Source: Alkalihalobacillus sp. CinArs1 (GTDB lineage Bacteria; Bacillota; Bacilli; Bacillales; Guptibacillaceae). Taken from it: a stretch of DNA of 64,000 nt. Below the pieces are notes generated by a model. The model searched no databases. It was not told where the DNA came from and was given only the letters and a program-made list of their open reading frames with translations. A program made the translations under genes and the position numbers. This document shows, one piece after another, positions 1-9,396 of this stretch. Within the stretch, counting starts at the first letter, position 1. The number at the start of each line of letters is the position of its first letter. The stretch spans positions 992,001-1,056,000 of the forward strand of contig NZ_CANDOB010000002.1 of NCBI RefSeq assembly GCF_947387515.1. The letters run 5' to 3'.

Positions 1-869
1 AAAATGAAGTCGGTATGGGCTTCAGGGAAGTAGACGGTACCATCTGCATAGCCTTTTCCTTCAAGCTTTCCTGACCCGATGGCTAGGATTGCTTTCGTTG
101 CTTGATAGCCTGCATCCGTATATTCTTCTGGTGCGAGCCAGCCATAAAAACGGGCAAGCTGGTATTCATCTAGAATGTAACTTTTGAAAAAGGTTGGGAA
201 TTTAAAGAATGTGAATACTACTGCAGCAATACCTGCAACTCCCGTTAGCGTGAGCAATGCGAGCAAACGCCATCGAACGCCTGATACGAGCGTAATACTT
301 ACGACGATCGCGGTAAAAACCATCGCGGTACCGAGATCGGGCTGTTTCATAACAATCGCAAGTGGAAGAGCAGCGATCGCAAAGATTTTACCTAGTAAGA
401 TCAAATCGGTTTGAATCGTTTTTTCTCCGTATTTTTCATGGTGCTTCACGACAGAAGAACTGATTGTGATGATCATAAAGATCTTCATAAACTCTGATGG
501 CTGCACGCTTCCAAGCCCAGGTAATACGAACCAACTTTTTGCTCCGTTTCGAATTGGGGCAATCTGATAGCTCCCTATGTATTCTGGCATGATCATGAGC
601 AGTAGTAAAAGGAAAATACCGAAACCGTATAGGTACCACGAGAGCTGTTTGAAACGATCAAAGTCGATGACCATAGTGAGTGATAATACAAACGCTCCAA
701 TGAAATACCAAGTTAGCTGTTTTCCAGCGAAGTTTACGTTTTTTAACTCTCCAGGAAGTGAAGCTTGTGCAGAATAAATGGCAACTGTACTGACACACAT
801 CAGTAAAAAGATAAAGAACAGAAGCGTATAATCGATCTGCTGCCAAGGTGTTTGATTGTCATTGTTCAT
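1..869 (-). CDS. RodA/FtsW-family SEDS cell-wall polymerase (partial)
   Basis: SEDS-family peptidoglycan glycosyltransferase, a multi-pass membrane protein that polymerises lipid II together with a class B PBP. About 289 codons are visible and the C-terminus lies beyond the left edge. The translation begins MNNDNQTPWQQIDYTLL and shows repeated hydrophobic segments. Family motifs visible are NGAKSWF, QPSEFMK, KQPDLGTAM and, near the edge, PEAHTDFI. These fit RodA-type proteins better than FtsW, but I cannot separate RodA, FtsW and SpoVE firmly. The start is the ATG at 869-867 with AAAGGA upstream. It is transcribed away from mgtE. Confidence 0.85.
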   Translation of the reverse strand, partial: MNNDNQTPWQQIDYTLLFFIFLLMCVSTVAIYSAQASLPGELKNVNFAGKQLTWYFIGAFVLSLTMVIDFDRFKQLSWYLYGFGIFLLLLLMIMPEYIGSYQIAPIRNGAKSWFVLPGLGSVQPSEFMKIFMIITISSSVVKHHEKYGEKTIQTDLILLGKIFAIAALPLAIVMKQPDLGTAMVFTAIVVSITLVSGVRWRLLALLTLTGVAGIAAVVFTFFKFPTFFKSYILDEYQLARFYGWLAPEEYTDAGYQATKAILAIGSGKLEGKGYADGTVYFPEAHTDFI

Positions 870-923
870 GATATAATCCTTTCTAAAGAAAAGCGTTGGA
901 GACGTGCTCAAAGCACATCACCT

Positions 924-951
924 ATCTTATCTGAAAAAACTCTTTTTGCAA
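924..951 (-). promoter_or_regulatory. Candidate sigma-A promoter for the RodA/FtsW gene
   Basis: On the minus strand TTGCAA is followed after 16 bases by TAAGAT, 55 bases upstream of the ATG. The match to the consensus is moderate. Confidence 0.3.
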
Positions 952-971
952 ATCTGAAAAAGGAATTTGTT

Positions 972-1001
972 TTGACAAAATTACTATGTTCCGACTAAGA
1001 T
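972..1001 (+). promoter_or_regulatory. Candidate sigma-A promoter for mgtE
   Basis: TTGACA (972-977), an 18-base spacer, then TAAGAT (996-1001). This leaves a leader of about 135 bases before mgtE. I looked for an M-box magnesium riboswitch in that leader and did not recognise one. Confidence 0.4.
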
Positions 1002-1145
1002 AGGAAGGTAATTTTACTTATTATATTATAAATGAGATTGTACGCTACTTAAAGAAATAAACAAGACCTCACATGCAATTTATGTCTATTTTATTACGAT
1101 AACGCATGACGCGCTTAGTAAAGAGTAGGAAGGAGGGAGTGCTTG

Positions 1146-2507
1146 GTGGCACATCCAGAACAAGAGATCCAACTTATTTACGATGCCCTTATCGAATCTT
1201 TATCTGAAGAAAAAATAGAGGCATTTCGTGACCTATTTCTCGATATACATCCTTATGACCAGGCAAAATTCTTCCTTACTGTTGAAGAAGACGTTCGACT
1301 ATTGGTATATACGTATTTGTCTCCAAAAGAAATGGCAGAGATCTTTCAAAACTTTGAAATAGAAGAGCAGGAAGATTTTATTTCTGAAATGGAACCTCCA
1401 TATGCTGCTGAAATGCTTGCTGAGATGTATGCCGATGATGCTGTTGACGTCTTGAACGAGCTTAACCCAGAACAGATTGCAAGTTATTTAACAATCATGG
1501 ACGATGATGCAGCTGACGAGATCAAAGAACTGCTTCATTATGAAGAGAAGACTGCCGGAAGTATCATGACGACTGAATTTGTTTCGATACGAGCTCACCA
1601 AACGGTGAAACGTGCGATGCAAATTCTTAGACGTGAAGCCCCCGAGGCAGAAACCATCTACTATGTATTCGTAGTGGACCAGCAAAAAAGGCTGGTAGGC
1701 GTCATATCTTTAAGAGATTTGATCATAGCTGAAGAAGATGTCCTGATCGAAGACATCATGAATGAACGTGTTGTATCGATTTCAGTTGGAGAAGACCAGG
1801 AAGAAGCGGCTAGGTTGATGAGAGATTATGACTTCCTCGCGCTACCCGTACTGGATTTTCAACAGCACCTACTTGGAATCATCACGCACGATGATATCGT
1901 TGATGTTATTGAAGAAGAAGCTTCAGAAGACTACTCCAAGCTTGCCGCAATCTCAGACGATGGGACGCTTGATCGAAACCCATTTGCTTCAGCACGAAAA
2001 CGATTGCCCTGGCTCGTTATCTTATTGTTTCTTGGTATGATGACCGCTAGTTTAATCGGACAATTCGAAGAAACCCTCGATAAAGTGGCTCTCCTTGCCG
2101 TATTTATCCCGTTGATCGCAGGGATGGCGGGAAATACAGGTACACAGGCACTAGCAGTTGTCGTCCGAGGGATTGCAACAGGGGATTTTGAAGAACATAG
2201 TAAATGGAACTTAATTTTACGAGAAGCTGGTACAGGATTGATAACGGGAGCAACATGCGGGATCCTTGTAACAATTATTATTTTCTTATGGCAAGGAACC
2301 TTTTTTCTTGGAATTTTAGTTGGATTTTCGCTATTATGTACTCTGATAGTCGCAACGCTTGCAGGTGCGCTTGTACCACTACTTATGCATAAATTAAACA
2401 TTGACCCTGCAGTGGCCTCAGGGCCGTTCATTACGACGATCAACGATATTATCAGTATTCTCATCTACTTTGGTATGGCTACTGCATTTATGAGCTATCT
2501 CATTTAG
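1146..2507 (+). CDS. mgtE: Magnesium transporter MgtE
   Basis: Homodimeric Mg2+ channel of the cytoplasmic membrane, gated by cytosolic Mg2+. Order of parts: acidic MgtE N-terminal domain (about residues 1-135), paired CBS domains (about 140-260, starting at TAGSIMTTEFV), then a five-helix membrane domain beginning near PWLVILLFLGMM. The pore-lining signature AGMAGNTGTQALAV and the terminal DPAVASGPFITTINDI segment are present. Length (453 aa) is normal. The GTG at 1146 and a TTG at 1143 both follow GGAGG (1132-1136). I prefer the GTG, 9 bases from it. The antiporter gene follows after 33 bases, so the two are probably cotranscribed. Confidence 0.95.
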   Translation: MAHPEQEIQLIYDALIESLSEEKIEAFRDLFLDIHPYDQAKFFLTVEEDVRLLVYTYLSPKEMAEIFQNFEIEEQEDFISEMEPPYAAEMLAEMYADDAVDVLNELNPEQIASYLTIMDDDAADEIKELLHYEEKTAGSIMTTEFVSIRAHQTVKRAMQILRREAPEAETIYYVFVVDQQKRLVGVISLRDLIIAEEDVLIEDIMNERVVSISVGEDQEEAARLMRDYDFLALPVLDFQQHLLGIITHDDIVDVIEEEASEDYSKLAAISDDGTLDRNPFASARKRLPWLVILLFLGMMTASLIGQFEETLDKVALLAVFIPLIAGMAGNTGTQALAVVVRGIATGDFEEHSKWNLILREAGTGLITGATCGILVTIIIFLWQGTFFLGILVGFSLLCTLIVATLAGALVPLLMHKLNIDPAVASGPFITTINDIISILIYFGMATAFMSYLI

Positions 2508-2540
2508 TAGGATATCGTTGGGGTTTGAAGGAGGAAAGAC

Positions 2541-4388
2541 ATGGAACACGGCGCATCAGTATCATCCTTAGTTATTGTAGTTGTTATTGCATTTTTAATT
2601 CCATTCATTCTACACAGATTTAAGTTGAACATTCTTCCTGTAGTAGTAGCTGAAATTATCGCTGGTATCATTATCGGGCAGAGTGGATTCAATTTGGTCG
2701 AAGCGGATACCTGGCTAGACACACTTTCAACGCTTGGGTTCATCTTCTTAATGTTCTTAAGTGGACTTGAGATCGATTTCTCTGTGTTTGCCAGTAAAAA
2801 GAAGAAAGTGAAGCTGCCGACTGGAAAAATCGAACCGAACCGTGTTCTGGTTTCATTCATCGTCTTCGTCTTCGTATTTCTTGTGTCGTATGGATTATCT
2901 ATATTATTCGTCGTTCTCGGCTATACAGACAATGCCTTTTTCATGACGTTAATCATCTCGACGATCTCGCTTGGCGTCGTTGTGCCAACATTAAAAGATG
3001 CAAATGTGCTTAAAACGAGTATCGGACAAACGATTCTTTTGATAGCTGTCATCGCTGACCTTGCTACGATGATCTTGTTAGCGATCTTTGTTTCTCTTCA
3101 TTCAGGTGGAGAAGGAAACATGTGGCTCTTGTTAGTTCTATTTGGAGCGGGTATCCTTCTGTATTTCATGGGTGCTTATTTCAGACATCTTTCCTTTATT
3201 GAAACGATGTCAAAAGGGACGATACAGATTGGAACGAGAGCAGTATTTACACTAATTATCGTACTTGTTGGTATTTCAGAAACGGTTGGAGCGGAAAATA
3301 TCCTTGGTGCATTCTTGGCAGGAGCACTCGTATCGCTTCTATCACCAAATACAGAACTTGTACAAAAGCTCGACTCATTTGGATATGGCTTTTTGATCCC
3401 AATCTTCTTTGTGATGGTAGGGGTCGAGCTAGATGTTTGGTCATTGTTCCAAGACCCTAGAGTACTTGTCTTGATTCCATTACTATTGCTTGCACTATTT
3501 ATTTCAAAGCTAGTTCCAGTATTAGTGCTAAAAAGATGGTATGACATCAAAACGGTCCTCGGAAGTGGAATTCTATTAACGTCAACGCTTTCTCTCGTAA
3601 TCGCTGCAGCAGAAATCGGGGAACGAATCGATATCATCGATGAACAATTGTCTTCTGCTTTGATATTAGTAGCCGTCATCAGCTGTATCGTTGCACCGAT
3701 CTTGTTTAGGAAAGTAATGCCGAAACCTGAAGAACGATCCAACGCTAAAAAGCTTGCGATTATTGGTGCAAACCAGATCACGCTACCGATTTCCTTAGAG
3801 CTGAATCCTGCGAATTATCAAACGTCGATTTATCATACGAAGCAAGAGAAGGTTGACTCAGATAAGCAAAGTAGTCACTTCAGCGTTACTGAACTTTCTG
3901 ATTATCGTATCGATACGCTCCGAAACAGTGAAGTATTCGATGCAGATATCCTATTGATTTCAACAGGTGACGATGAAACGAACGCAGATATCGCTGTATT
4001 CGCTAGAGAGTATGGAACTGAACGTGTCATTGCGAGAATTGAATTAACTGAAGTCGCTGATCAATTACGTGATCTGAACATCGATGTGTTCTCAGTATTC
4101 TTCTCTACAAAAGCGTTACTCAAAGCTCTGATTGAGTCACCTGGAGTCGTAAATATCTTCACTAAAGAAGAAAATGCGCTTTACCAGATCAATATGAACA
4201 ATGTTGAATATAACGGCGTGCCACTCCGCAACTTCCCTTACTTAGGAGATACGATCATCGTTCGTATTTTCCGCGGTAAAGACTCGATCGTACCACACGG
4301 AGACACGGAACTACGGATTGGTGATCGTTTGATCGTAACAGGTAGCAGTGAGAGTGTAGAAGAAGTAAGAACATTATTGAGTTATTAG
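2541..4388 (+). CDS. yjbQ: CPA2-family monovalent cation:H+ antiporter with RCK_C domain
   Basis: Kef-type antiporter of 615 aa. The N-terminal 390 residues are a hydrophobic Na+/H+-exchanger domain with about 12 membrane segments. A TrkA_N-like stretch follows (about 400-520, opening with KKLAIIGANQITLP). A C-terminal RCK_C domain (about 530-615, INMNNVEYNGVPL to GDRLIVTGS) probably binds a regulator such as c-di-AMP. The nucleotide-binding part lacks an obvious GxGxxG loop, so NAD binding is doubtful. Size, architecture and position before fabI match YjbQ of B. subtilis. The substrate is probably K+ or Na+. The ATG follows GGAGG closely. Confidence 0.85.
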   Translation: MEHGASVSSLVIVVVIAFLIPFILHRFKLNILPVVVAEIIAGIIIGQSGFNLVEADTWLDTLSTLGFIFLMFLSGLEIDFSVFASKKKKVKLPTGKIEPNRVLVSFIVFVFVFLVSYGLSILFVVLGYTDNAFFMTLIISTISLGVVVPTLKDANVLKTSIGQTILLIAVIADLATMILLAIFVSLHSGGEGNMWLLLVLFGAGILLYFMGAYFRHLSFIETMSKGTIQIGTRAVFTLIIVLVGISETVGAENILGAFLAGALVSLLSPNTELVQKLDSFGYGFLIPIFFVMVGVELDVWSLFQDPRVLVLIPLLLLALFISKLVPVLVLKRWYDIKTVLGSGILLTSTLSLVIAAAEIGERIDIIDEQLSSALILVAVISCIVAPILFRKVMPKPEERSNAKKLAIIGANQITLPISLELNPANYQTSIYHTKQEKVDSDKQSSHFSVTELSDYRIDTLRNSEVFDADILLISTGDDETNADIAVFAREYGTERVIARIELTEVADQLRDLNIDVFSVFFSTKALLKALIESPGVVNIFTKEENALYQINMNNVEYNGVPLRNFPYLGDTIIVRIFRGKDSIVPHGDTELRIGDRLIVTGSSESVEEVRTLLSY

Positions 4389-4393
4389 GAAAG

Positions 4394-4423
4394 GCTCCCG
4401 GCATCATGCCGGGGCTTTTTTTC
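4394..4423 (+). terminator. Rho-independent terminator after yjbQ
   Basis: GC-rich hairpin (GCTCCCGGCAT pairing with ATGCCGGGGC) followed by a run of seven T. Confidence 0.85.
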
Positions 4424-4477
4424 GTATAGAAAATTCCTTCGAGGTGATACTACTAGCAGTTGAAGGAGGTCATGGAT

Positions 4478-4627
4478 ATGAACCCTGAACTTGAAGTTGT
4501 GTGTCCGGCTTGTCATAAGAAGAGTGAACTAGAACATACGATTACCGCTCAATCTAATCAGAACATTATCTTTGTATGCCCTCATTGCGGTTATGAAAAA
4601 AGAAATATCGAAACGAGCAAAGGGTAA
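4478..4627 (+). CDS. Small zinc-ribbon protein (49 aa)
   Basis: Short gene with two CxxC knuckles, VCPACHKK near residue 8 and VCPHCGYEK near residue 36, spaced as in a zinc ribbon. The strong site GAAGGAGGT (4462-4470) lies 7 bases before this ATG. An in-frame ATG at 4472 is too close to it. The gene sits alone between the yjbQ terminator and the fabI promoter. Function unknown; the coding call rests on the ribosome site, the paired cysteines and an ORF that fills the gap. Confidence 0.7.
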   Translation: MNPELEVVCPACHKKSELEHTITAQSNQNIIFVCPHCGYEKRNIETSKG

Positions 4628-4667
4628 TGAATTCTACATGGTACAGGTTCCATCAAACATGTTATAA

Positions 4668-4684
4668 TTAGCACGTGGTGCTAA
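4668..4684 (+). promoter_or_regulatory. Probable FapR operator in the fabI promoter
   Basis: Perfect dyad TTAGCAC-GTG-GTGCTAA of 17 bases. It directly follows and overlaps a TATAAT box (4663-4668), so a bound repressor would cover the start of transcription. Length, half-site spacing and position fit FapR, the malonyl-CoA-responsive repressor of fatty acid synthesis genes, whose sites resemble TTAGTAC-N3-GTACTAA. The -35 region is poor. Confidence 0.65.
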
Positions 4685-4719
4685 GAACTAATAATAAAAA
4701 ATCGAGGAGGAGCATGGAT

Positions 4720-5496
4720 ATGAACCTGTCTCTTGAAAATCGTACATACGTCGTAATGGGTGTTGCGAATAAACGCAGCATCGCTTGGGGAATTGCTCAA
4801 GCACTAAGTAACGCTGGAGCAAGACTTGTTTTTACATATGCTGGCGACCGTTTAGAGAAAAACGTACGCGATCTTGCTGCTACGCTTGATCGTGATGATT
4901 CTGTTATTTTACCTTGTGACATAACAGACGATCATGAGATCGAGTCGACTTTTGCAAAGATCAAAGAAGAAGTCGGTGTGATTCATGGACTAGCGCATTG
5001 TATTGCGTTTGCGAAAACAGAGGAGCTAAAGGGAGAGTACCTTGAAACAACGAGAGAAGGCTTTATGCTTGCTCACAACATCAGCTCATACTCACTGACA
5101 GCTGTATCAAAGGCTGCTCGTCCGTTGATGACAGAAGGTGGAAGCATCTTAACGATGACGTATCTTGGTGGAGAACGTGTCGTGAACAACTATAATGTGA
5201 TGGGTGTTGCAAAAGCCTCACTAGACGCAAGCATGAAGTACCTTGCGAATGACCTTGGAAAAGATGGCATTCGCGTAAATGCCATTTCAGCTGGACCAAT
5301 TCGTACCCTTGCTGCAAAAGGCATCGGAGACTTCAACTCTGTCTTAAAAGAAATTGAAGAGAAATCACCTCTTCGTCGAACAGTAACGAAAGAAGATGTA
5401 GGAAATACTGCACTCTTCTTGATGAGTGATCTTTCAGGTGGTATCACCGGAGAAATGATTCACGTCGATAGCGGCTACAACATTATCGCAACATAA
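4720..5496 (+). CDS. fabI: Enoyl-[acyl-carrier-protein] reductase (NADH/NADPH) FabI
   Basis: Catalyses the last step of each fatty acid elongation cycle, reducing trans-2-enoyl-ACP in the cytosol. Rossmann-fold SDR of 258 aa, the same length as B. subtilis FabI. Visible are the cofactor segment VMGVANKRSIAWGI, the catalytic Tyr-x6-Lys in YNVMGVAK (near residues 156-163), and the HVDSGY tail. GAGGAGG at 4704-4710 is 9 bases before the ATG at 4720. The in-frame ATG at 4714 is too close and a GTG further upstream would lie in the operator. Probably repressed by FapR. Confidence 0.97.
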   Translation: MNLSLENRTYVVMGVANKRSIAWGIAQALSNAGARLVFTYAGDRLEKNVRDLAATLDRDDSVILPCDITDDHEIESTFAKIKEEVGVIHGLAHCIAFAKTEELKGEYLETTREGFMLAHNISSYSLTAVSKAARPLMTEGGSILTMTYLGGERVVNNYNVMGVAKASLDASMKYLANDLGKDGIRVNAISAGPIRTLAAKGIGDFNSVLKEIEEKSPLRRTVTKEDVGNTALFLMSDLSGGITGEMIHVDSGYNIIAT

Positions 5497-5501
5497 GGGA
5501 A

Positions 5502-5529
5502 ACGCCTCGGCACATGCCGGGGCGTTTTC

Positions 5530-5530
<1 letters not shown>
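5502..5530 (+). terminator. Terminator after fabI
   Basis: Hairpin CGCCTCGGCA / TGCCGGGGCG followed by TTTTCTT. Confidence 0.8.
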
Positions 5531-6741
<1,211 letters not shown>

Positions 6742-6760
6742 CTATCATATCTGTTCCTAA

Positions 6761-6788
6761 TACGTTATGGAGAATGAGATAGTCATGT
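6761..6788 (-). promoter_or_regulatory. Sigma-K-type promoter for the CotS-like gene
   Basis: On the minus strand a GACA -35 element and CATAACGTA -10 element are separated by exactly 16 bases, matching the sigma-K pattern (mACm, N16, CATAnnnTA). It lies about 35 bases upstream of the start codon. This supports late mother-cell expression. Confidence 0.6.
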
Positions 6789-7003
6789 CACCATTTTCGA
6801 CCAATCTATTGAAAAATAGGTATATTTAACAGGTGGTAAAGCCCTTTTTATGTTTTAGGTATAGGATTTCGCACAACCTTCCTTTTCCTCCGTATCATGC
6901 TTATAAACAGAATTTTAAGTGGTCTTCTGCTTAACGTTCTAAAACTTATCAACGTCATCAGACGTTCGCATACGGAGTCTTAAAGAATTAAAGGAGGGTG
7001 AAC

Positions 7004-8143
7004 ATGAAAATAGCCTTAGTCGCAACAGAGAAGTTGCCTGTTCCAGCAATACGGGGCGGTGCGATTCAAATTTATTTAGAAGCCGTTTCAAAACTTCTAG
7101 CAAATCATCATGATGTGACTGTCATATCGATCGATGATGTGAATTTGGAATCAAGAGAAAAAAGCAATGGAGTGCAGTACATTCGCATCAATCAGGAAGA
7201 TTATTTAGAAGGGCTTATCCAAGAGATCAGTGATAACAGGTTCGACGTTATCCATGTTTGTAATCGTCCAGCTTGGATCGAACAATTAAAGAAGGCGTCA
7301 CCTACGAGTAAGTTTATCTTGAGCGTGCATAATGAAATGTTTGCACAAGGAAAGATGGAGGACGAAGAAGGAGAGACGTGTATCTCCCTCGTTTCGAAAA
7401 TCGTTACGGTGAGTGATTATATCGGGCGAACGATCACAGATCGTTTTCCTTCAGCGCGAGGAAAAGTGCAAACGGTTTATTCTGGTGTGGACTTAAACAC
7501 CTATCACCCGAGATGGACATCGAAAGGCAGAGAACTAAGGAATTCGATCAAGTCTCAATTGAATATTGAAAATAAGAAGGTCATCTTGTTCGTCGGAAGG
7601 CTGAGTAAAGTAAAAGGGCCTCATATTCTGCTTCATGCGCTGCCAAAAATTATCGAACAACATCCAGATGCACACATGGTTTTCATTGGATCTAAATGGT
7701 TTGGTGAGAACGATGTAAACAACTATGTAAAGCACCTTTATACACTAGGTGCCATGTATCCTGACAACATTACGTTCATTAAATTTGTTGAGCCGAAGGA
7801 CATTCCAAAGCTCTACTCGATGGCGGATGTTTTCGTATGTTGTTCACAGTGGCAAGAGCCGCTCGCACGTGTTCATTACGAAGCGATGGCTGCTGGATTA
7901 CCTGTATTAACAAGTGACCGTGGAGGCAACCCCGAAGTGATTGTGGAGGGAAAGAACGGGAACGTGATCCATCAATTTGATGAGCCTACTGCCTATGCAG
8001 ATATGATTGGCAAGTTTCTTTCAAGTGAAGGAACTCGAGATCGCTACGGTAAATTTGGCCGTGCGTATGTCGAGGAGAAGTTTGGCTGGAATCGAGTAGC
8101 GTCTAACTTAAAATCCGTTTATGAAGCTGCTTCTAGACGGTAG
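7004..8143 (+). CDS. cotSA: CotSA-type glycosyltransferase family 4 protein
   Basis: GT-B fold glycosyltransferase (379 aa), the size of spore coat protein CotSA. The N-terminal half begins MKIALVATEKLPVPAIRGGA. The C-terminal donor-binding half begins near VILFVGRLSKVKGPHILLHAL and carries the retaining-GT4 motif EPLARVHYEAMAAGLPV, with paired glutamates. AAGGAGG (6991-6997) is 6 bases from the ATG at 7004; an in-frame GTG at 6998 overlaps it. A CotS-like gene follows after 20 bases. It probably adds sugars to the spore surface from the mother cell. Clear paralogue of 10633-11967. Confidence 0.88.
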   Translation: MKIALVATEKLPVPAIRGGAIQIYLEAVSKLLANHHDVTVISIDDVNLESREKSNGVQYIRINQEDYLEGLIQEISDNRFDVIHVCNRPAWIEQLKKASPTSKFILSVHNEMFAQGKMEDEEGETCISLVSKIVTVSDYIGRTITDRFPSARGKVQTVYSGVDLNTYHPRWTSKGRELRNSIKSQLNIENKKVILFVGRLSKVKGPHILLHALPKIIEQHPDAHMVFIGSKWFGENDVNNYVKHLYTLGAMYPDNITFIKFVEPKDIPKLYSMADVFVCCSQWQEPLARVHYEAMAAGLPVLTSDRGGNPEVIVEGKNGNVIHQFDEPTAYADMIGKFLSSEGTRDRYGKFGRAYVEEKFGWNRVASNLKSVYEAASRR

Positions 8144-8163
8144 AGGAAGAGAGGGAAACGATC

Positions 8164-9396
8164 GTGGAAGAAGAAAGGAATCTTGAGCAGGAGTTAGAAG
8201 ATTTGGAACATGCTGAAGAGGCTGAAGACGTAAGTGAAGACATAGACGGTGAAGAGATCGATGATTTGAATGAAGACATGGAAGATCTAGCTGACGACGG
8301 AGATTATTCTCTTGTGCATGAAACAGCCAATCTTGCTGAATTGAACCAGGTACTCCGTTATTATCCCGTTGAACCGACAGCGGTTCATTTGATCTTCAGT
8401 AGACAAGGACGAACAAAATGGCGTGTGCATACGAAGCAAGGAACGATGATGTTGAGGCAAGAGTTCATCAGACCCGATCGGATGCTTTACATTGCAGGTG
8501 CACATTGGCATCTCCAAGAAAAAGGCATGCCGATCGCAAAGTTGATTCGAACTCGAAACAATGGATTGATCCTTGCGGGTGAAGACCATGCTTATGTTCT
8601 GTATGAAGATGTAGAAGGCGAAACGATGCTGTATTACGATAAAGAACAGACGAAGAAAACGATGGCGTTTATCGGACAATTCCACAATGCCTCGAAAGGA
8701 TACGTTCAACCTGAAGGAAGCAAGAAGCGAAGTCGAATAGACAAGTGGCATAAGCTATATCGCTGGAAGATTCAAGAGTTAGAAGGCTATAAAAAGCTTG
8801 CGAACGACTACACAACGGATCAATTCTCAATTCTGTTTTTACAACAGGTCGATTTGATGCTCGCCCGTGCAAAAGAAGCTTTAGCTGAACTAGACAATCC
8901 AAACTTTTCTTCATGGACGAATGAAGTTTTTGAGTCAAAAATGTTCTGTCAGCAAGATTTCACGATGGCTCGTTTGATCGAGAAAGATGGGGCTGCCTTC
9001 ATGAGAGATCTTCATTCAGTGAATGCTGATTTACCATCTCGAGATATTCGTATTCTGATGAATAAAGTAATGAAGAAGCTTGCGGTTTGGGATCATGAGC
9101 TAGCAGAGGAGATGCTCATCCATTATGACCAGGTCCATCCCCTAACAGAAGGGCAATATCGGGTCCTATGGACAGATTTGAAATTTCCTCATTTATTCTG
9201 TGCCATCGCTCATAAATACTATCTCAGTCAGAAAAGATCCTGGTCAGATGAAAAATATTTGATGCACATTCAGAACATTATCGCTGTAGAAAATTCAAAG
9301 GAAGAGTTTCTATCGAATTTTGATGGAATTTTCAAAGGAATAAAAGGAGGTGTCATAAGCGATGGAACAAGTTTCACAGCAGAAAGCGATTCCTAA
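8164..9396 (+). CDS. CotS-like coat protein with degenerate kinase site
   Basis: CotS family (410 aa), second gene of the cotSA operon. Residues 1-55 are an acidic Glu/Asp-rich leader (14 or more acidic residues in the first 40). The kinase-like domain follows, but the catalytic loop reads FCQQDFTMARLI where the paralogue at 5530-6729 has [12 protein letters not shown]. The IDLD metal motif is replaced by FMRDLHSVNADLPSRDIR. A catalytically dead scaffold is therefore likely. Start GTG at 8164 with AGAGAGGG upstream. The 3' end overlaps the next gene by 35 bases. Confidence 0.8.
   Translation: MEEERNLEQELEDLEHAEEAEDVSEDIDGEEIDDLNEDMEDLADDGDYSLVHETANLAELNQVLRYYPVEPTAVHLIFSRQGRTKWRVHTKQGTMMLRQEFIRPDRMLYIAGAHWHLQEKGMPIAKLIRTRNNGLILAGEDHAYVLYEDVEGETMLYYDKEQTKKTMAFIGQFHNASKGYVQPEGSKKRSRIDKWHKLYRWKIQELEGYKKLANDYTTDQFSILFLQQVDLMLARAKEALAELDNPNFSSWTNEVFESKMFCQQDFTMARLIEKDGAAFMRDLHSVNADLPSRDIRILMNKVMKKLAVWDHELAEEMLIHYDQVHPLTEGQYRVLWTDLKFPHLFCAIAHKYYLSQKRSWSDEKYLMHIQNIIAVENSKEEFLSNFDGIFKGIKGGVISDGTSFTAESDS

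Noticed and set aside
1002-1142. M-box magnesium riboswitch before mgtE
   Set aside because: The conserved M-box core sequences are not visible, although the leader is long enough for regulation.
1931-3781. Long minus-strand frames opposite mgtE and yjbQ
   Set aside because: Antisense shadows of well-supported membrane protein genes.
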